64,000 nt of DNA, taken from assembly GCA_963816985.1 (NCBI GenBank), contig CAWFMF010000004.1:4774001-4838000 (forward strand). The letters run 5' to 3'. Position numbers and translations under genes: made by a program. The notes under the pieces were generated by a model. The model searched no databases. It had not been told where the DNA came from and saw only the letters and a program-made list of their open reading frames with translations. The stretch comes from JAIVJM01 sp963816985. Its GTDB lineage: Bacteria; Acidobacteriota; Blastocatellia; Pyrinomonadales; Pyrinomonadaceae. Below, one piece after another: positions 26,229-35,323 of the stretch. How positions within the stretch are numbered: position 1 is the stretch's first letter; the number at the start of each line of letters is the position of its first letter.

Positions 26229-29200
26229 ATGAAGAGAACTCCATCAGTCATCCGCCGCGCGTTTGTGTTCGCGCTGCTCATGTTGTGTTGCGCCGCGTCC
26301 GCCCACGCGCAGTTCCGCGCGGGCGTGCAGGGCACGGTGACGGACCCGGCGGGGGCCGTCGTCACCGACGCCACCATGACGCTGACGAACTCCGAGACGA
26401 ACCGCTCGCAGCAGACCACGTCGAGCGACGAGGGCTTCTACAGCTTCAGCAACCTCGCGCCCGGTCGCTACACTTTGAGCGCCGAGAAGGCGGGCTTCAA
26501 GAAGACCCTCTTCGACAACGTGACGGTCAACGCCGAGAGCGTGCAGGGCATGGACATCGTGCTGACGACCGGCGAGGTGGCCGAGACCGTGACGGTGACG
26601 GGCGAGGTCACGCAGGGGCTTGAGACCGAGAACGCCAACGTCAGCAAGGCCATCACCACCGAGGAGGTGCGCAGGCTCCCGCAGTTCGGGCGCGACCCTT
26701 ACGAGCTTCTGCGCCTCACGCCCGGCGTCTTCGGCAGCGGCTCGCGCAGCGGCGTCGGCGAGTCCGTCAAGCTCCCGAACGGGACGGGGCCGGGCGGCTC
26801 CAGCAACTCAATCTTTCAGGCCGAGAACCAGCCGCAGATTACGGCCAACGGCCAGCGCGTCTCGGCCAACAATTATCAGATTGACGGCGTGAGCGTGAAC
26901 AGCCTTCAGTTCGGCGGCGCGGCGGTCGTGACGCCGAATCAGGAGGCGGTCAAGGAGGTGCGCGTCGTCTCTTCGGCCTACTCCGCCGAGTACGGGCGCA
27001 ACTCCGGCGCGCAGGTGCAGGTCGTCTCGCAGAACGGGACGAACGACTTCCACGGGAGCCTCTTCCTCAAGGCCAACGACCCGCGCTGGAACGCCTTCAA
27101 CAAGTACGGCCCGGACTTCAACCGCGCCGGGCCGGAGCGCGTCAACACCCGCTTCAAGCAGTTCGGCGGCTCCTTCGGCGGCCCGCTGCCTCTGCCGCGC
27201 TTCGGCGAAGGCGGCCCCTCGACCTTCGGCGGGCGCGACAAGTCTTTCTTCTTCTTCTCGTATGAAGGACTGCGCAGCAACTCGGCGGGCTCGGCTGTCA
27301 AGTTCGTCGAGACGCCGGAGTACCGCCAGCAGATTATCGCCGCGCGCCCGAACGGCATCGTCTCGCAAATCCTCTCGTCGCAGGGCATCCAGCCGCGCAT
27401 CATCTCGGTGCTGCCGCAGACCTGCGCGCAGTTCAACAACGACCCCGCCCGCTGCCGCGTCGTCGGCAACGGGCTCGACATCGGCTCGCCGACGCTCTCG
27501 ACCGGCCAGTACATCAGCACCGGCAACCCCGTGGGCGGAGGCTTCGACGGCGTGCCCGACATCCAGCGCGCGCTCATCGCCACGCCCCGCAACGTCAACT
27601 CGAACCAGTACAACCTGCGCCTCGACTTCACGCCGACGCAGAACGACCAGATTGCTCTGAGCACCTTCCTCACGCGCAACGACATCCTCGGCAGCGACGA
27701 GGGCGCGGGCGGTCGGCCTTCGAGCGACATCCGCAGCACGCCCTTCAACTCGTCGGGCGCGATCACTTACATCCGCACGCTTTCGAGCTCGATGGTCAAC
27801 GAGCTGCGCTTCAACGCCACGCGCTTCGCCCTCAACGAAGTCGAGTCGGCGGTGGACACCAACTTCGGCATCCCGCGCATCGAGATTGAAGGCCTGCCCT
27901 TCGACCGCATCCGCTTCGGCGCGCCGCAGGGGGAGACCACCCCCGGCATCTTCGCGCAGAACACGTTCGAGCTGCGCGACACGCTCAACGTCGTGCGCGG
28001 CAGCCACTCCTTCAAGTTCGGCGGCGAGCTGCGCTGGGAGCAGGACAACAACAACCTCAACGGCGGCTCGCGCCCGCTCTTCACCTTCAGCGGCCTCTTC
28101 AACTTCGCCAACGACACGCCGCTCTTCTACCAGATCAACGCCGACCCGCGCACGGGCGGCCCGGCGGACGCGCAACGCTACTTCCGCTCGAAATATTACG
28201 GCTTCTTCGTGCAGGACGACTGGAAGTACAGGCCCAACCTGACCTTCAACATCGGGCTGCGCTACGAGCTGTTCACGCCGCTCAAGGAGAAGAACGGGCA
28301 GTTGAGCAACGTCGTCCTCGGCTCGAACGGCATCACGAACGCGCGGCTCGAAGTGACGGACGAACTGTTCAAGAGCGACCGCAACAACTTCGCGCCCCGG
28401 CTCGGCTTCGCCTACTCGCCGAACTACGGCGACGCCTTCCTCGGCCTCTTCCGCGAGAACCGCGCCGTCCTTCGCGGCGGCTTCGGCATCTCCTACAACC
28501 GCACGCCCAACGTGCTCTTCTCGAACACGCGCGGCAACCCGCCGTTCTTCGCGCGCTACCAGATTTGCTGCGGCACGGCCAACGAGTTCAGCACGCCCTT
28601 CGCCGACGGGCAGATTCTCTACGCGCTCGGTTCGAGCAACTCGCCCTTCAGCTTCCCGGCGAACCCCGCGCTCGCCGTCGGCATTGACCCGGCGACGGGC
28701 TCGGCGCGAGGCCGTCAGGTCGAGGTCTACGGCTCGGAGCCCGACGTGCCGAACGCCTACGTCTACACCTACTCGCTCGAAACGCAGTTGAGCTTGCCGG
28801 GCAAACTGATGGCGGAGATCGGCTATCAGGGGAGTTCCGGCCACAAGCTCATCCGGCTCGTCAACGAGAACTTCCTCTACCCGAACAACCCGGCCTTCTT
28901 CGCCGTCTTCTTCCCGCAGCCCGACGTCAACTCGAACTACCACGGGATGAACGCGCGGCTCTCGCGGCGCTTCTCGCGAGGCACGAGCCTCGACGTTTAC
29001 TACCGCCTCGCGAAGAGCATTGACACGCTCTCGAACGAAGGCCCCGGCGCGGAGACCAACCAGACCTTCCCGCAGGACTTGCGGACGGAGCGCGGCCCCT
29101 CGGACTTCGATGTCAAGCACTACCTCGTCACTTCGGGCGTCTGGGAGCTGCCCTTCTTCCGGGGTCGTAACGATGTCGTCGGCAAGGTGCTCGGCGGGTT

Positions 29201-29699
29201 CCAGTTGAGCGGCATCATGACGTGGCACACGGGCTTCCCCTGGACGCCGAAGACGGGCCAGTGCGTGCGGACGCCGGGCGGCCCGACGCTCTGCCCCTCG
29301 CGCCCGCCGCGCTACTTCGGCGGCGCGCTCGAAGACACCGACAACGACGCCTTCATCCGTCAGGGCGGCAACTTCCCCGGCATCCAGACGAACGGTTCGC
29401 CCTACTTCGACATCAACAATCCGGGCGGCGTGCTGCCTCCCGGCATCGGTCGCAACTCCTTCCGCGGGCCGCGCTACTTCAGCCTCGACCTGACGGCGGG
29501 CAAGCGCACGGGACTTCCGGCCTTCATGGGCGAAGGAGCCTTTTTGGAGTTACGCGCCAACCTCTTCAACGCCCTCAACAACCTTAACCTCGCGCCGCTC
29601 CGCTTCTTCGCCCCGGTCATCGAGAACCCGGACTTCGGGCGCTCAGACCGTGGGCAGGCGGGCCGCGTCATCGAGTTGCAGGGCCGCATCAATTTTTAA
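26229..29699 (+). CDS. TonB-dependent receptor with carboxypeptidase regulatory-like domain
   Basis: This outer membrane receptor has 1156 residues from ATG 26229, chosen because a clean signal peptide starts there (MKRTPSVIRR, FALLMLCCAASAHAQ) with AGGAAGG about 10 nt upstream. The frame is open for another 112 codons upstream without signal character. Domains: carboxypeptidase-regulatory-like sandwich (about 30-110; GVQGTVTDPAGAVVTDATMT), plug (about 130-260; LTPGVF, INGQ-like ITANGQRVSANNYQIDGVSV), then barrel to a terminal Phe (LQGRINF). The DNA-uptake substrate class is unknown; position between a sugar ABC importer and glycan hydrolases argues for a carbohydrate. A secreted TPR gene follows convergently, repeating the TonB-TPR association seen near 45-50 kb. 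Confidence 0.88.
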   Translation: MKRTPSVIRRAFVFALLMLCCAASAHAQFRAGVQGTVTDPAGAVVTDATMTLTNSETNRSQQTTSSDEGFYSFSNLAPGRYTLSAEKAGFKKTLFDNVTVNAESVQGMDIVLTTGEVAETVTVTGEVTQGLETENANVSKAITTEEVRRLPQFGRDPYELLRLTPGVFGSGSRSGVGESVKLPNGTGPGGSSNSIFQAENQPQITANGQRVSANNYQIDGVSVNSLQFGGAAVVTPNQEAVKEVRVVSSAYSAEYGRNSGAQVQVVSQNGTNDFHGSLFLKANDPRWNAFNKYGPDFNRAGPERVNTRFKQFGGSFGGPLPLPRFGEGGPSTFGGRDKSFFFFSYEGLRSNSAGSAVKFVETPEYRQQIIAARPNGIVSQILSSQGIQPRIISVLPQTCAQFNNDPARCRVVGNGLDIGSPTLSTGQYISTGNPVGGGFDGVPDIQRALIATPRNVNSNQYNLRLDFTPTQNDQIALSTFLTRNDILGSDEGAGGRPSSDIRSTPFNSSGAITYIRTLSSSMVNELRFNATRFALNEVESAVDTNFGIPRIEIEGLPFDRIRFGAPQGETTPGIFAQNTFELRDTLNVVRGSHSFKFGGELRWEQDNNNLNGGSRPLFTFSGLFNFANDTPLFYQINADPRTGGPADAQRYFRSKYYGFFVQDDWKYRPNLTFNIGLRYELFTPLKEKNGQLSNVVLGSNGITNARLEVTDELFKSDRNNFAPRLGFAYSPNYGDAFLGLFRENRAVLRGGFGISYNRTPNVLFSNTRGNPPFFARYQICCGTANEFSTPFADGQILYALGSSNSPFSFPANPALAVGIDPATGSARGRQVEVYGSEPDVPNAYVYTYSLETQLSLPGKLMAEIGYQGSSGHKLIRLVNENFLYPNNPAFFAVFFPQPDVNSNYHGMNARLSRRFSRGTSLDVYYRLAKSIDTLSNEGPGAETNQTFPQDLRTERGPSDFDVKHYLVTSGVWELPFFRGRNDVVGKVLGGFQLSGIMTWHTGFPWTPKTGQCVRTPGGPTLCPSRPPRYFGGALEDTDNDAFIRQGGNFPGIQTNGSPYFDINNPGGVLPPGIGRNSFRGPRYFSLDLTAGKRTGLPAFMGEGAFLELRANLFNALNNLNLAPLRFFAPVIENPDFGRSDRGQAGRVIELQGRINF

Positions 29700-29701
29700 G
29701 A

Positions 29702-29740
29702 AGCTGTCTGAGCAAGCTGTTTGAAGGAGCTGTTTGAAAA
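29702..29740. repeat. Three tandem 13-bp repeats
   Basis: Three direct copies of AGCTGTTTGAAGG-like 13-mers follow the TonB receptor stop codon with 1 to 3 differences between units. They abut the larger inverted element that fills the rest of the gap. Confidence 0.6.
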
Positions 29741-30006
29741 GCCCCGGAGGGGCTGCGGAGATGAGCCGGGGGTCAGCCTTCGGGAGCGAACGACAGTGAG
29801 CGCCGAAGGCGCAGCCCCCGGAACACGACGAGATGAAAATACCTCGCCCCGGCAGGGGCGACGGAAACGGCTTGCGACATTCTCGCCAAACGTGTTCCCG
29901 CACCCCTACCGGGGCGCATATTTTTATCTGACCGCAGCCGGGGGTTATGCTCAGGCGTCAGACGCCTTCGCTCACCCCCGGCTAATTTCCGTAGCCCCTC
30001 CGGGGC
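29741..30006. repeat. Nested inverted repeat element, GCCCCGGAGGGGC type
   Basis: The outer arms (GCCCCGGAGGGGCTGCGGA at 29741 and its near complement ending at 30006) enclose further pairs: GCCGGGGGT with ACCCCCGGC, and CCCCGGCAGGGGCG with CCCCTACCGGGGCG. It fills the whole gap between convergent TonB receptor and TPR genes. The TPR stop codon directly follows the right arm. It is non-coding in both strands as far as I can see. Confidence 0.7.
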
Positions 30007-31473
30007 TCAGTGCTTTTCGCCAACGGGCGGCGTCTGCTCCGTTGCGGGTTGAGGCAAGGCGTCTTCGACCTGCTCTTCGCCGCCCGTGCCCTTCCGCGCC
30101 TTGCGCTCTTCTTCCAGTTGTTTGAACAGCTCAAGCTCGCGCGCCGCCTCTTCTTTCCTCTTCAAACGCGAGTAGGCGATGAAGAGTTGGTAACGCACGC
30201 CGGGGTCTCGGTCGCGGATGAGAGCGCCGGTGCGGAGCACGGGAATCGCCTCGTCGTACCGGCGCTCTTTCACCAGCAGCCGACCCAAATCGTAATGCGC
30301 GTAGAAGTGTCTCCGTTCGAGCGACACCGCGCGGCGCAAGATACGTTCGGCCTCTTCCACACGCCCGCGCTCGCCGACGACGAAGCCGAGTTGGGCGAGC
30401 GCGTCAACACTCCGGGGACGAAGCGACAGAGACTTCCGCAGCGAGCTTTCAGCCGTCTCGTACTGGCCGAGCCCGCGCGCCGCGATGCCGACGAAGTAAT
30501 GCGTCTCAGCCGACGCGGGGAACTTTTCGGCGGCGCGGCGGAAGACGTGGAGCGCCTCTTCGTAGCGCACGAGCAACATCAGCACGCCGCCCAGACGGAC
30601 GTGATAGACAGGCTTCGACGCGTCCTGCGCGAGCGCGCGGGCATAGAACTCGGCAGCGCCTTCATAACGGCGCTGCTTCCTTAATTCTTCCGCGAGCGCG
30701 AAGTTCGCCTCCGGAAAGTTTTCGCGCAACGCCAGCGCACGCAGCCAGCGTTCCGCCGCCTCTTCGCTGTGCCCCTCGGCGGCGGCAAGCTGTCCGAGGT
30801 AGTAATGCGGCTCGGCGGCGTTGGGAAGAAGATTCGACGCCAAAGAGAGCGCCCGCCCGGCTTCGACGAAGCGCCGGAGTTGAAAGAGCGCGACGCCGAG
30901 ATTAAGCGTCGCCTGCGGATGATTGGGCGCGTCTGCGAGCACGGACTCGAAGAGTTGCACCGCCTCGCCGTGCCGCCCGACGCGCGCCAGCAGGACGCCG
31001 AGGTTCGAGCGCACCGAGACCGAACGCGGGTTGAGCCGCAGAGCGACGCGGTACTCCCGCTCCGCCTCGCGCGCGCGACCGCCCTGATCCAGAATCAGGC
31101 CGAGCAGCCCGTGCGCGTCCGAACTCAAGGGCTGCTTCGAGACGGCGCGACGCACCAGCGGTTCAGCCTCCGTCGCCTTGCCCGCGCGCAGAAGCTCCAG
31201 CGCGTCGCGCAGCAAAACGGCCACGTCCTCGCGCGTCGTCGCCGCGCCCTCGGCTTGTACGGAGACGGAGGACGATGGAGGCGTTCGTCTCTGCCGTCTC
31301 TTCTGCGCGGGCGCAAACGCCGGCAGCAAAGTGAGCAGGACGAGCGACGCCGCCAACGTTTGAAGAAGCACGCGCCCCCTCGCCTTCGATGCGTGGACAA
31401 GCGACGGGACGTGCTCCGCTTCGAAGCCGTGCCGTCGTTGTTCGTATGGAGTGCTTTGTCGTCTTGTGCTCAT
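30007..31473 (-). CDS. Secreted tetratricopeptide repeat protein
   Basis: This 488-residue protein has an N-terminal signal/anchor (LLQTLAASLVLLTLLPAFAPAQ), a basic linker and about ten TPR units from residue 70 onward (for example GLILDQGGRAREAEREYRVA, NLGVALFQLRRFVEAGRAL). Its C-terminus, ending in HYDLGRLLVKERRYDEAIPV and YQLFIAYSRLKRKEEAAREL, is clearly homologous to the TPR protein at 44952-46694. TPR arrays bind proteins or peptides; here probably periplasmic. Start ATG 31473 is preferred because the frame further upstream overlaps the divergent GH3 gene and a perfect -10 (TATAAT) sits at 31503-31498. It is the convergent neighbour of a TonB receptor. Confidence 0.82.
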   Translation of the reverse strand: MSTRRQSTPYEQRRHGFEAEHVPSLVHASKARGRVLLQTLAASLVLLTLLPAFAPAQKRRQRRTPPSSSVSVQAEGAATTREDVAVLLRDALELLRAGKATEAEPLVRRAVSKQPLSSDAHGLLGLILDQGGRAREAEREYRVALRLNPRSVSVRSNLGVLLARVGRHGEAVQLFESVLADAPNHPQATLNLGVALFQLRRFVEAGRALSLASNLLPNAAEPHYYLGQLAAAEGHSEEAAERWLRALALRENFPEANFALAEELRKQRRYEGAAEFYARALAQDASKPVYHVRLGGVLMLLVRYEEALHVFRRAAEKFPASAETHYFVGIAARGLGQYETAESSLRKSLSLRPRSVDALAQLGFVVGERGRVEEAERILRRAVSLERRHFYAHYDLGRLLVKERRYDEAIPVLRTGALIRDRDPGVRYQLFIAYSRLKRKEEAARELELFKQLEEERKARKGTGGEEQVEDALPQPATEQTPPVGEKH

Positions 31474-31497
31474 CGGCTCGCGCTCGACTGAAGTTCC

Positions 31498-31505
31498 ATT
31501 ATAAT
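31498..31505. promoter_or_regulatory. Symmetric -10 element ATTATAAT, possible bidirectional promoter
   Basis: ATTATAAT is its own complement and therefore offers a perfect TATAAT to both strands between the divergent TPR (minus) and GH3 (plus) genes. No good -35 is visible on either side, so strength is uncertain. Confidence 0.4.
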
Positions 31506-31594
31506 CAACGCGCCCGCGTGGACGGGCAGACAAATTTTCCTTCATCTTCGTTCGTTCAGACCGCGCGCGACACTTCGCGCCGGAAGGACTAAAC

Positions 31595-33842
31595 ATGAAC
31601 CAAGCCAAGCGGACGTGTCTCGCCCTCGCCCTCGTGCTCTTCACTCTCGCGGCCCCCTTCACGCACGCGCAGCGCACGACGCGGCGCGACGTGGAGCGGA
31701 GAGTCGAGGCGCTGCTCGCGCGGATGACGCTCGAAGAGAAACTCGGACAACTCCAACAGCTCGACGGCCACGCCGACGGGCGCTTCAAGGATGAGCACCC
31801 GGAACTCGTCCGCAAAGGTCTGCTCGGCTCGACCTTGAACGTGCGCGGCGTGCGGCACACGAACGAGTTGCAGCGCATCGCCGTCGAAAGCTCGCGTCTC
31901 AAAATCCCTCTCATCTTCGGCTTCGACGTGATTCACGGCTACCGCACCATCTTCCCCGTCCCGCTCGCCGAGGCGAGCAGTTGGGACCCCGCGAGCGTCG
32001 AGCGCGCCGCCGCCGTCGCCGCCGCCGAGTCGAGGGCCGCCGGAGTCCACTGGACTTTCGCCCCGATGCTCGACATCGCGCGCGACGCGCGTTGGGGCCG
32101 CATCGTCGAAGGCTCCGGCGAAGACCCTTACCTCGGCGCGGCTCTGGCGCGCGCGCGAGTCCGTGGGTTTCAGGGCACGGACTATAGCGCGCCCGACCGC
32201 GTCGTCGCCTGCGCCAAGCACTGGGTCGCCTACGGGGCCGCCGAGGCGGGACGTGATTACAACACGACGGAAGTGTCCGAGACGACCTTGCGCGAAATCT
32301 ACTTCCCTCCCTTCAAGGCGGCGGTCGAGGCGGGCGTCGGCACGTTCATGAGCGCCTTCAACGACCTCAACGGCGTGCCCACTTCGGCAAACCCTTTCAC
32401 TTTGACGCGCGTCCTGCGCGGCGAGTGGAAGTTTGATGGCTTCGTCGTCAGCGACTACGAATCAGTCAAAGAGCTGATGAACCACAAGCTCGCGGCTGAT
32501 GAAGCCGACGCCGCGCGGCTCGCGCTCCCGGCGGGCGTTGATATGGAGATGGTCAGCCGTCTATACAACAAGCACGGCGCGGCGCTCGTCGCTCAGAACA
32601 AACTCACGCGCGCGGAGATTGACGAGGCCGTGCGCCGCGTCCTGCGCATCAAGTTCCGCGCCGGGCTCTTCGAGCAGCCGTATGCCGACGAGGCGCGCGA
32701 GCGCGCGATGATTATGAACCCCGAACACCTTCGGGCCGCGCGTGAGATGGCCGCGCGCTCGCTCGTGCTCCTCAAGAACGAGCGCGAGAACCTTACCGCT
32801 CGACAAGAACCTGCGCTCGCTGGCCGTCGTCGGCGCGCTCGCCGATTCGCAGCTCGACATGATCGGCTCGTGGTCGGGCGACGGGCGCAAGGAGGACGCC
32901 GTGACGCTCCTCGCGGCCCTGCGCGCGAAGCTCTTGCCGCGCACCAAAATCAACTACGCGAAGGGCTGCGACGCGCCTTGCGCGACAGACGAAGGTTTCA
33001 ACGAAGCCGTCCGCGCGGCGCGCGACTCCGAAGCGACCGTCCTTGTCCTCGGCGAGTCCGCGGACATGAGCGGCGAGGCGGCTTCTCGCTCCTCGCTCGA
33101 CTTGCCGGGCCGTCAGAACGATTTACTCAAGGCGATTCACGCGACGGGAAAACCTTACGCCGTCGTGTTGATGAACGGGAGGCCACTGACTATCAACTGG
33201 GCCGCCGAGAACTCGCCCGCCATCCTCGAAACGTGGTTCGCCGGAACGCAGGGCGGCCCGGCAATCGCCGACGCGCTCTTCGGCGACGTGAACCCCGGCG
33301 GCAAACTCCCCGTCACGTTCCCGCGCGCGGTCGGGCAACTCCCGCTCTACTATAATCACAAGAAGACGGGCCGCCCGCCCGACGCTAACAACAAGTACAC
33401 GTCGAAGTATCTGGACGTGCCGTGGACGCCGCTCTTCCCCTTCGGCCACGGCCTGAGCTACACGCAGTTTCGCTTGACGGGCCTGCAACTGAGCGCCGCG
33501 CGCATCGCGCCCGACGGGCGGCTGACGGTCAGCGTCGAGGTCGAGAACATTGGACGGCGAGAGGGCGACGAAGTCGTGCAGCTTTACCTGACCGACGCGG
33601 CTTCGAGCGTCACGCGCCCCGTCAAAGAGCTTAAAGGGTTCGAGCGCGTCACGCTCCGGCCCGGCGAGCGTCGGCGCGTGCAGTTCACGCTCGCGCCCGA
33701 ACACCTCGGCTTCTACGACCGAGAGATGCGCTTCCGCGTCGAGCCGGGCGCGTTCGGCGTGGCGGTCGGCACGAGTTCCGAAGGCGGGCTCACCGCCTCC
33801 TTCGAGGTCTTCGAGCAACAAACGACGAGGCGTCGCAGGTGA
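31595..33842 (+). pseudogene. GH3 beta-glucosidase, interrupted by a frameshift near 32790
   Basis: The two halves together are a complete GH3 enzyme. The first frame (31595 to about 32790) has a signal peptide (ALALVLFTLAAPFTHAQ), the TIM-barrel with IFGFDVIHGYRTIFPVPLAE and the nucleophile Asp in GFVVSDYESV (residue 287), and reaches RSLVLLKNERE. The second frame (about 32791-33842) continues with LPLDKNLRSLAVVGALAD, the alpha/beta sandwich domain and a fibronectin-III-like tail (REGDEVVQLYLTD). The family consensus around LLKNxxNTLPL implies loss of 2 nt (ACAC to AC) or gain of 1. It is either genuine decay or a consensus error. Its end overlaps the GH144-like gene (GTGA), so both are one transcript. 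With GH144, sophoro-oligosaccharides are the likely substrate. Confidence 0.8.
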
Positions 33843-35323
33843 GACGTAAGTTAATGCTGCTCGCCTGCGTCCTCGCCGCGAGCAACTTTCTCGTCGTGGC
33901 GCGCGCGGGCGTCACGCCCCGCGCCTCCGCGCCCCAGACCCCGCCGCGCCTCTCGGCTGAAGACGACGCCTTCCTCGAAGACCTCTCGCGTCGCTCCTTC
34001 CTTTATTTCAAGGAGCACGCCGACCCCGTTACGGGCCTCGTCCTCGACCGCGCGCGCGCGAGCGGCGAGGCGCACCCCGCAAGCCACCACAGCCACGACA
34101 TCACGAGCAGCGCGGCGACCGGCTTCGGCCTCACGGCGCTCTGCATCGGCGCGGAGCGCGGGTGGATTACGCGCGCCGAGGCGCGAGAGCGCGTCCTCTT
34201 GACGCTCCGCTTCTTTGCCGAGCGTGCGCCGCACGAGAACGGTTGGTTCCTCCACTGGATGAACAAGCCGGACGGCGAGAGGCGTTGGAAGAGCGAGTTT
34301 TCCTCGATTGACACGGCGCTTTTGCTCGGCGGGGTGCTGACCGCGCGCGGCTACTTCCGCGAGGACGCCGAGATAAGAAGGCTCGCGACCCTAATCTACG
34401 AACGCGTGGACTTCCGTTGGATGCTCAACGGCCACCCGACGCTTCTCTCGCACGGCTGGAGGCCGGAGACGGGCTTCCTCAAGCCGCGTTGGGACACTTA
34501 CAGCGAGCACATGATTCTGCAACTGCTCGCCGTCGGCTCAACGACTCACCCGATTACGCCGCGCGCGTGGCGGGCGTGGGCGCGCAGGCGCATCACCTAC
34601 GCGGCCCGCACTTATCTCAACGACGGGCCGCTCTTCACGCACCAGTACTCCCACGCGTGGGTGGACTTCCGGGGTTGGCGCGAGAGTTGGTATCCATTTA
34701 CGGACTACTTCAAAAACTCCGAAGACGCGACGCGCGCGCACAGGGAATTCTGCCTCAGCCTGTCGGGTGAGTTCCCCGGTTACACCGAAGACGTGTGGGG
34801 CATCACGGCTTCGGACAGCGAGAAGGGTTACGTCGCGTGGGGCGGGCCGCCGCGCGACCCTTCGATTGACGGCACGGTCGTGCCGTGCGCGGCGGGCGGC
34901 TCGCTGATGTTCACGCCCGACATCTCAATCCGTGCCCTGCGCGCGATGAGGGAAAAATTCGGCGAGCGCGTCTATGGTCACTACGGCTTCACGGACGCCT
35001 TCAACCCGCACAACGGCTGGACGAACCCCGATGTCATCGGCATCAACGTCGGCATCACGCTCCTCAGCGCCGAGAACCTCCGGAGCGGAAACGTGTGGCG
35101 TTGGTTCATGCGGAACGGAGAGATTCCGAAGGCGATGAGGTTGGTCGGACTAAAACAGAACCGCGAGCGGTCTTTCGGGCGGGTGAAGCAGGCAAAAGGC
35201 AAAAGTAAAAAGGTAAAAGGCAAAAGTGAAGAGGCTCAACCCTTCGTACTTTTGCCTTTTACCTTTTTACTTTTGCCTTCGCGTAGCGACCCGCTCGCTA
35301 CCGCTCGCGGCTCTGCCTCTTGA
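33839..35323 (+). CDS. Glycoamylase-domain protein, GH144-like (probable endo-beta-1,2-glucanase)
   Basis: This 494-residue secreted protein has a signal peptide (LMLLACVLAASNFLVVARAG) and an (alpha/alpha)6 Glycoamylase/COG5368 domain from about residue 40 to 440. Motifs include RRSFLYFKEHADPVTGLVLD, SSIDTALLLGG, YSHAWVDFRGW, VWGITASDSEKGYVAWGGPP and DAFNPHNGWTNPDVIGINVG. Characterised members of this fold (GH144) cut linear beta-1,2-glucan, and a GH3 partner commonly finishes the job, as the overlapping upstream gene suggests. The start is GTG 33839 (GTGA overlap); ATG 33854 is possible. The natural C-terminus is probably near KQNRERSFGRV; the last 40 or so residues are encoded by a heptad inverted repeat and a palindrome fragment and run into the convergent GH13 gene by 26 bp. 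Confidence 0.82.
   Translation: MRRKLMLLACVLAASNFLVVARAGVTPRASAPQTPPRLSAEDDAFLEDLSRRSFLYFKEHADPVTGLVLDRARASGEAHPASHHSHDITSSAATGFGLTALCIGAERGWITRAEARERVLLTLRFFAERAPHENGWFLHWMNKPDGERRWKSEFSSIDTALLLGGVLTARGYFREDAEIRRLATLIYERVDFRWMLNGHPTLLSHGWRPETGFLKPRWDTYSEHMILQLLAVGSTTHPITPRAWRAWARRRITYAARTYLNDGPLFTHQYSHAWVDFRGWRESWYPFTDYFKNSEDATRAHREFCLSLSGEFPGYTEDVWGITASDSEKGYVAWGGPPRDPSIDGTVVPCAAGGSLMFTPDISIRALRAMREKFGERVYGHYGFTDAFNPHNGWTNPDVIGINVGITLLSAENLRSGNVWRWFMRNGEIPKAMRLVGLKQNRERSFGRVKQAKGKSKKVKGKSEEAQPFVLLPFTFLLLPSRSDPLATARGSAS
35196..35279. repeat. Heptad inverted repeat, word AAGGCAA
   Basis: The two 32-bp arms (35196-35227, 35248-35279) are perfect complements, each built of 7-nt words (AAGGCAA, AAGTAAA, AAGGTAA), with a 20-nt loop. 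One more unit precedes the left arm. It lies within the 3' end of the GH144-like reading frame. Confidence 0.85.
35289..35315. repeat. Dispersed palindromic element, single-arm remnant (PAL copy 2)
   Basis: A single arm ACCCGCTCGCTACCGCTCGC continuing GGCTCTG matches the right arm of PAL copies 3 and 5 with one difference; no partner arm is present. It carries the overlapping stop region of the convergent GH144-like and GH13 genes. Confidence 0.65.

Noticed and set aside
26808..29228. 806-codon open frame on the minus strand antisense to the TonB receptor
   Set aside because: Its product is a run of Arg/Glu/Val/Ala without domains, typical of a GC-rich shadow frame; the plus strand encodes a complete receptor.
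31474..31914. Upstream extension of the TPR frame
   Set aside because: It overlaps the divergent GH3 gene and its translation is Ser/Arg-rich and motif-free; the signal peptide follows ATG 31473.
32742..33355. GH3 frameshift as programmed ribosomal frameshifting
   Set aside because: No slippery heptamer or downstream pseudoknot is evident, and the family does not use recoding; mutation or sequencing error is simpler.
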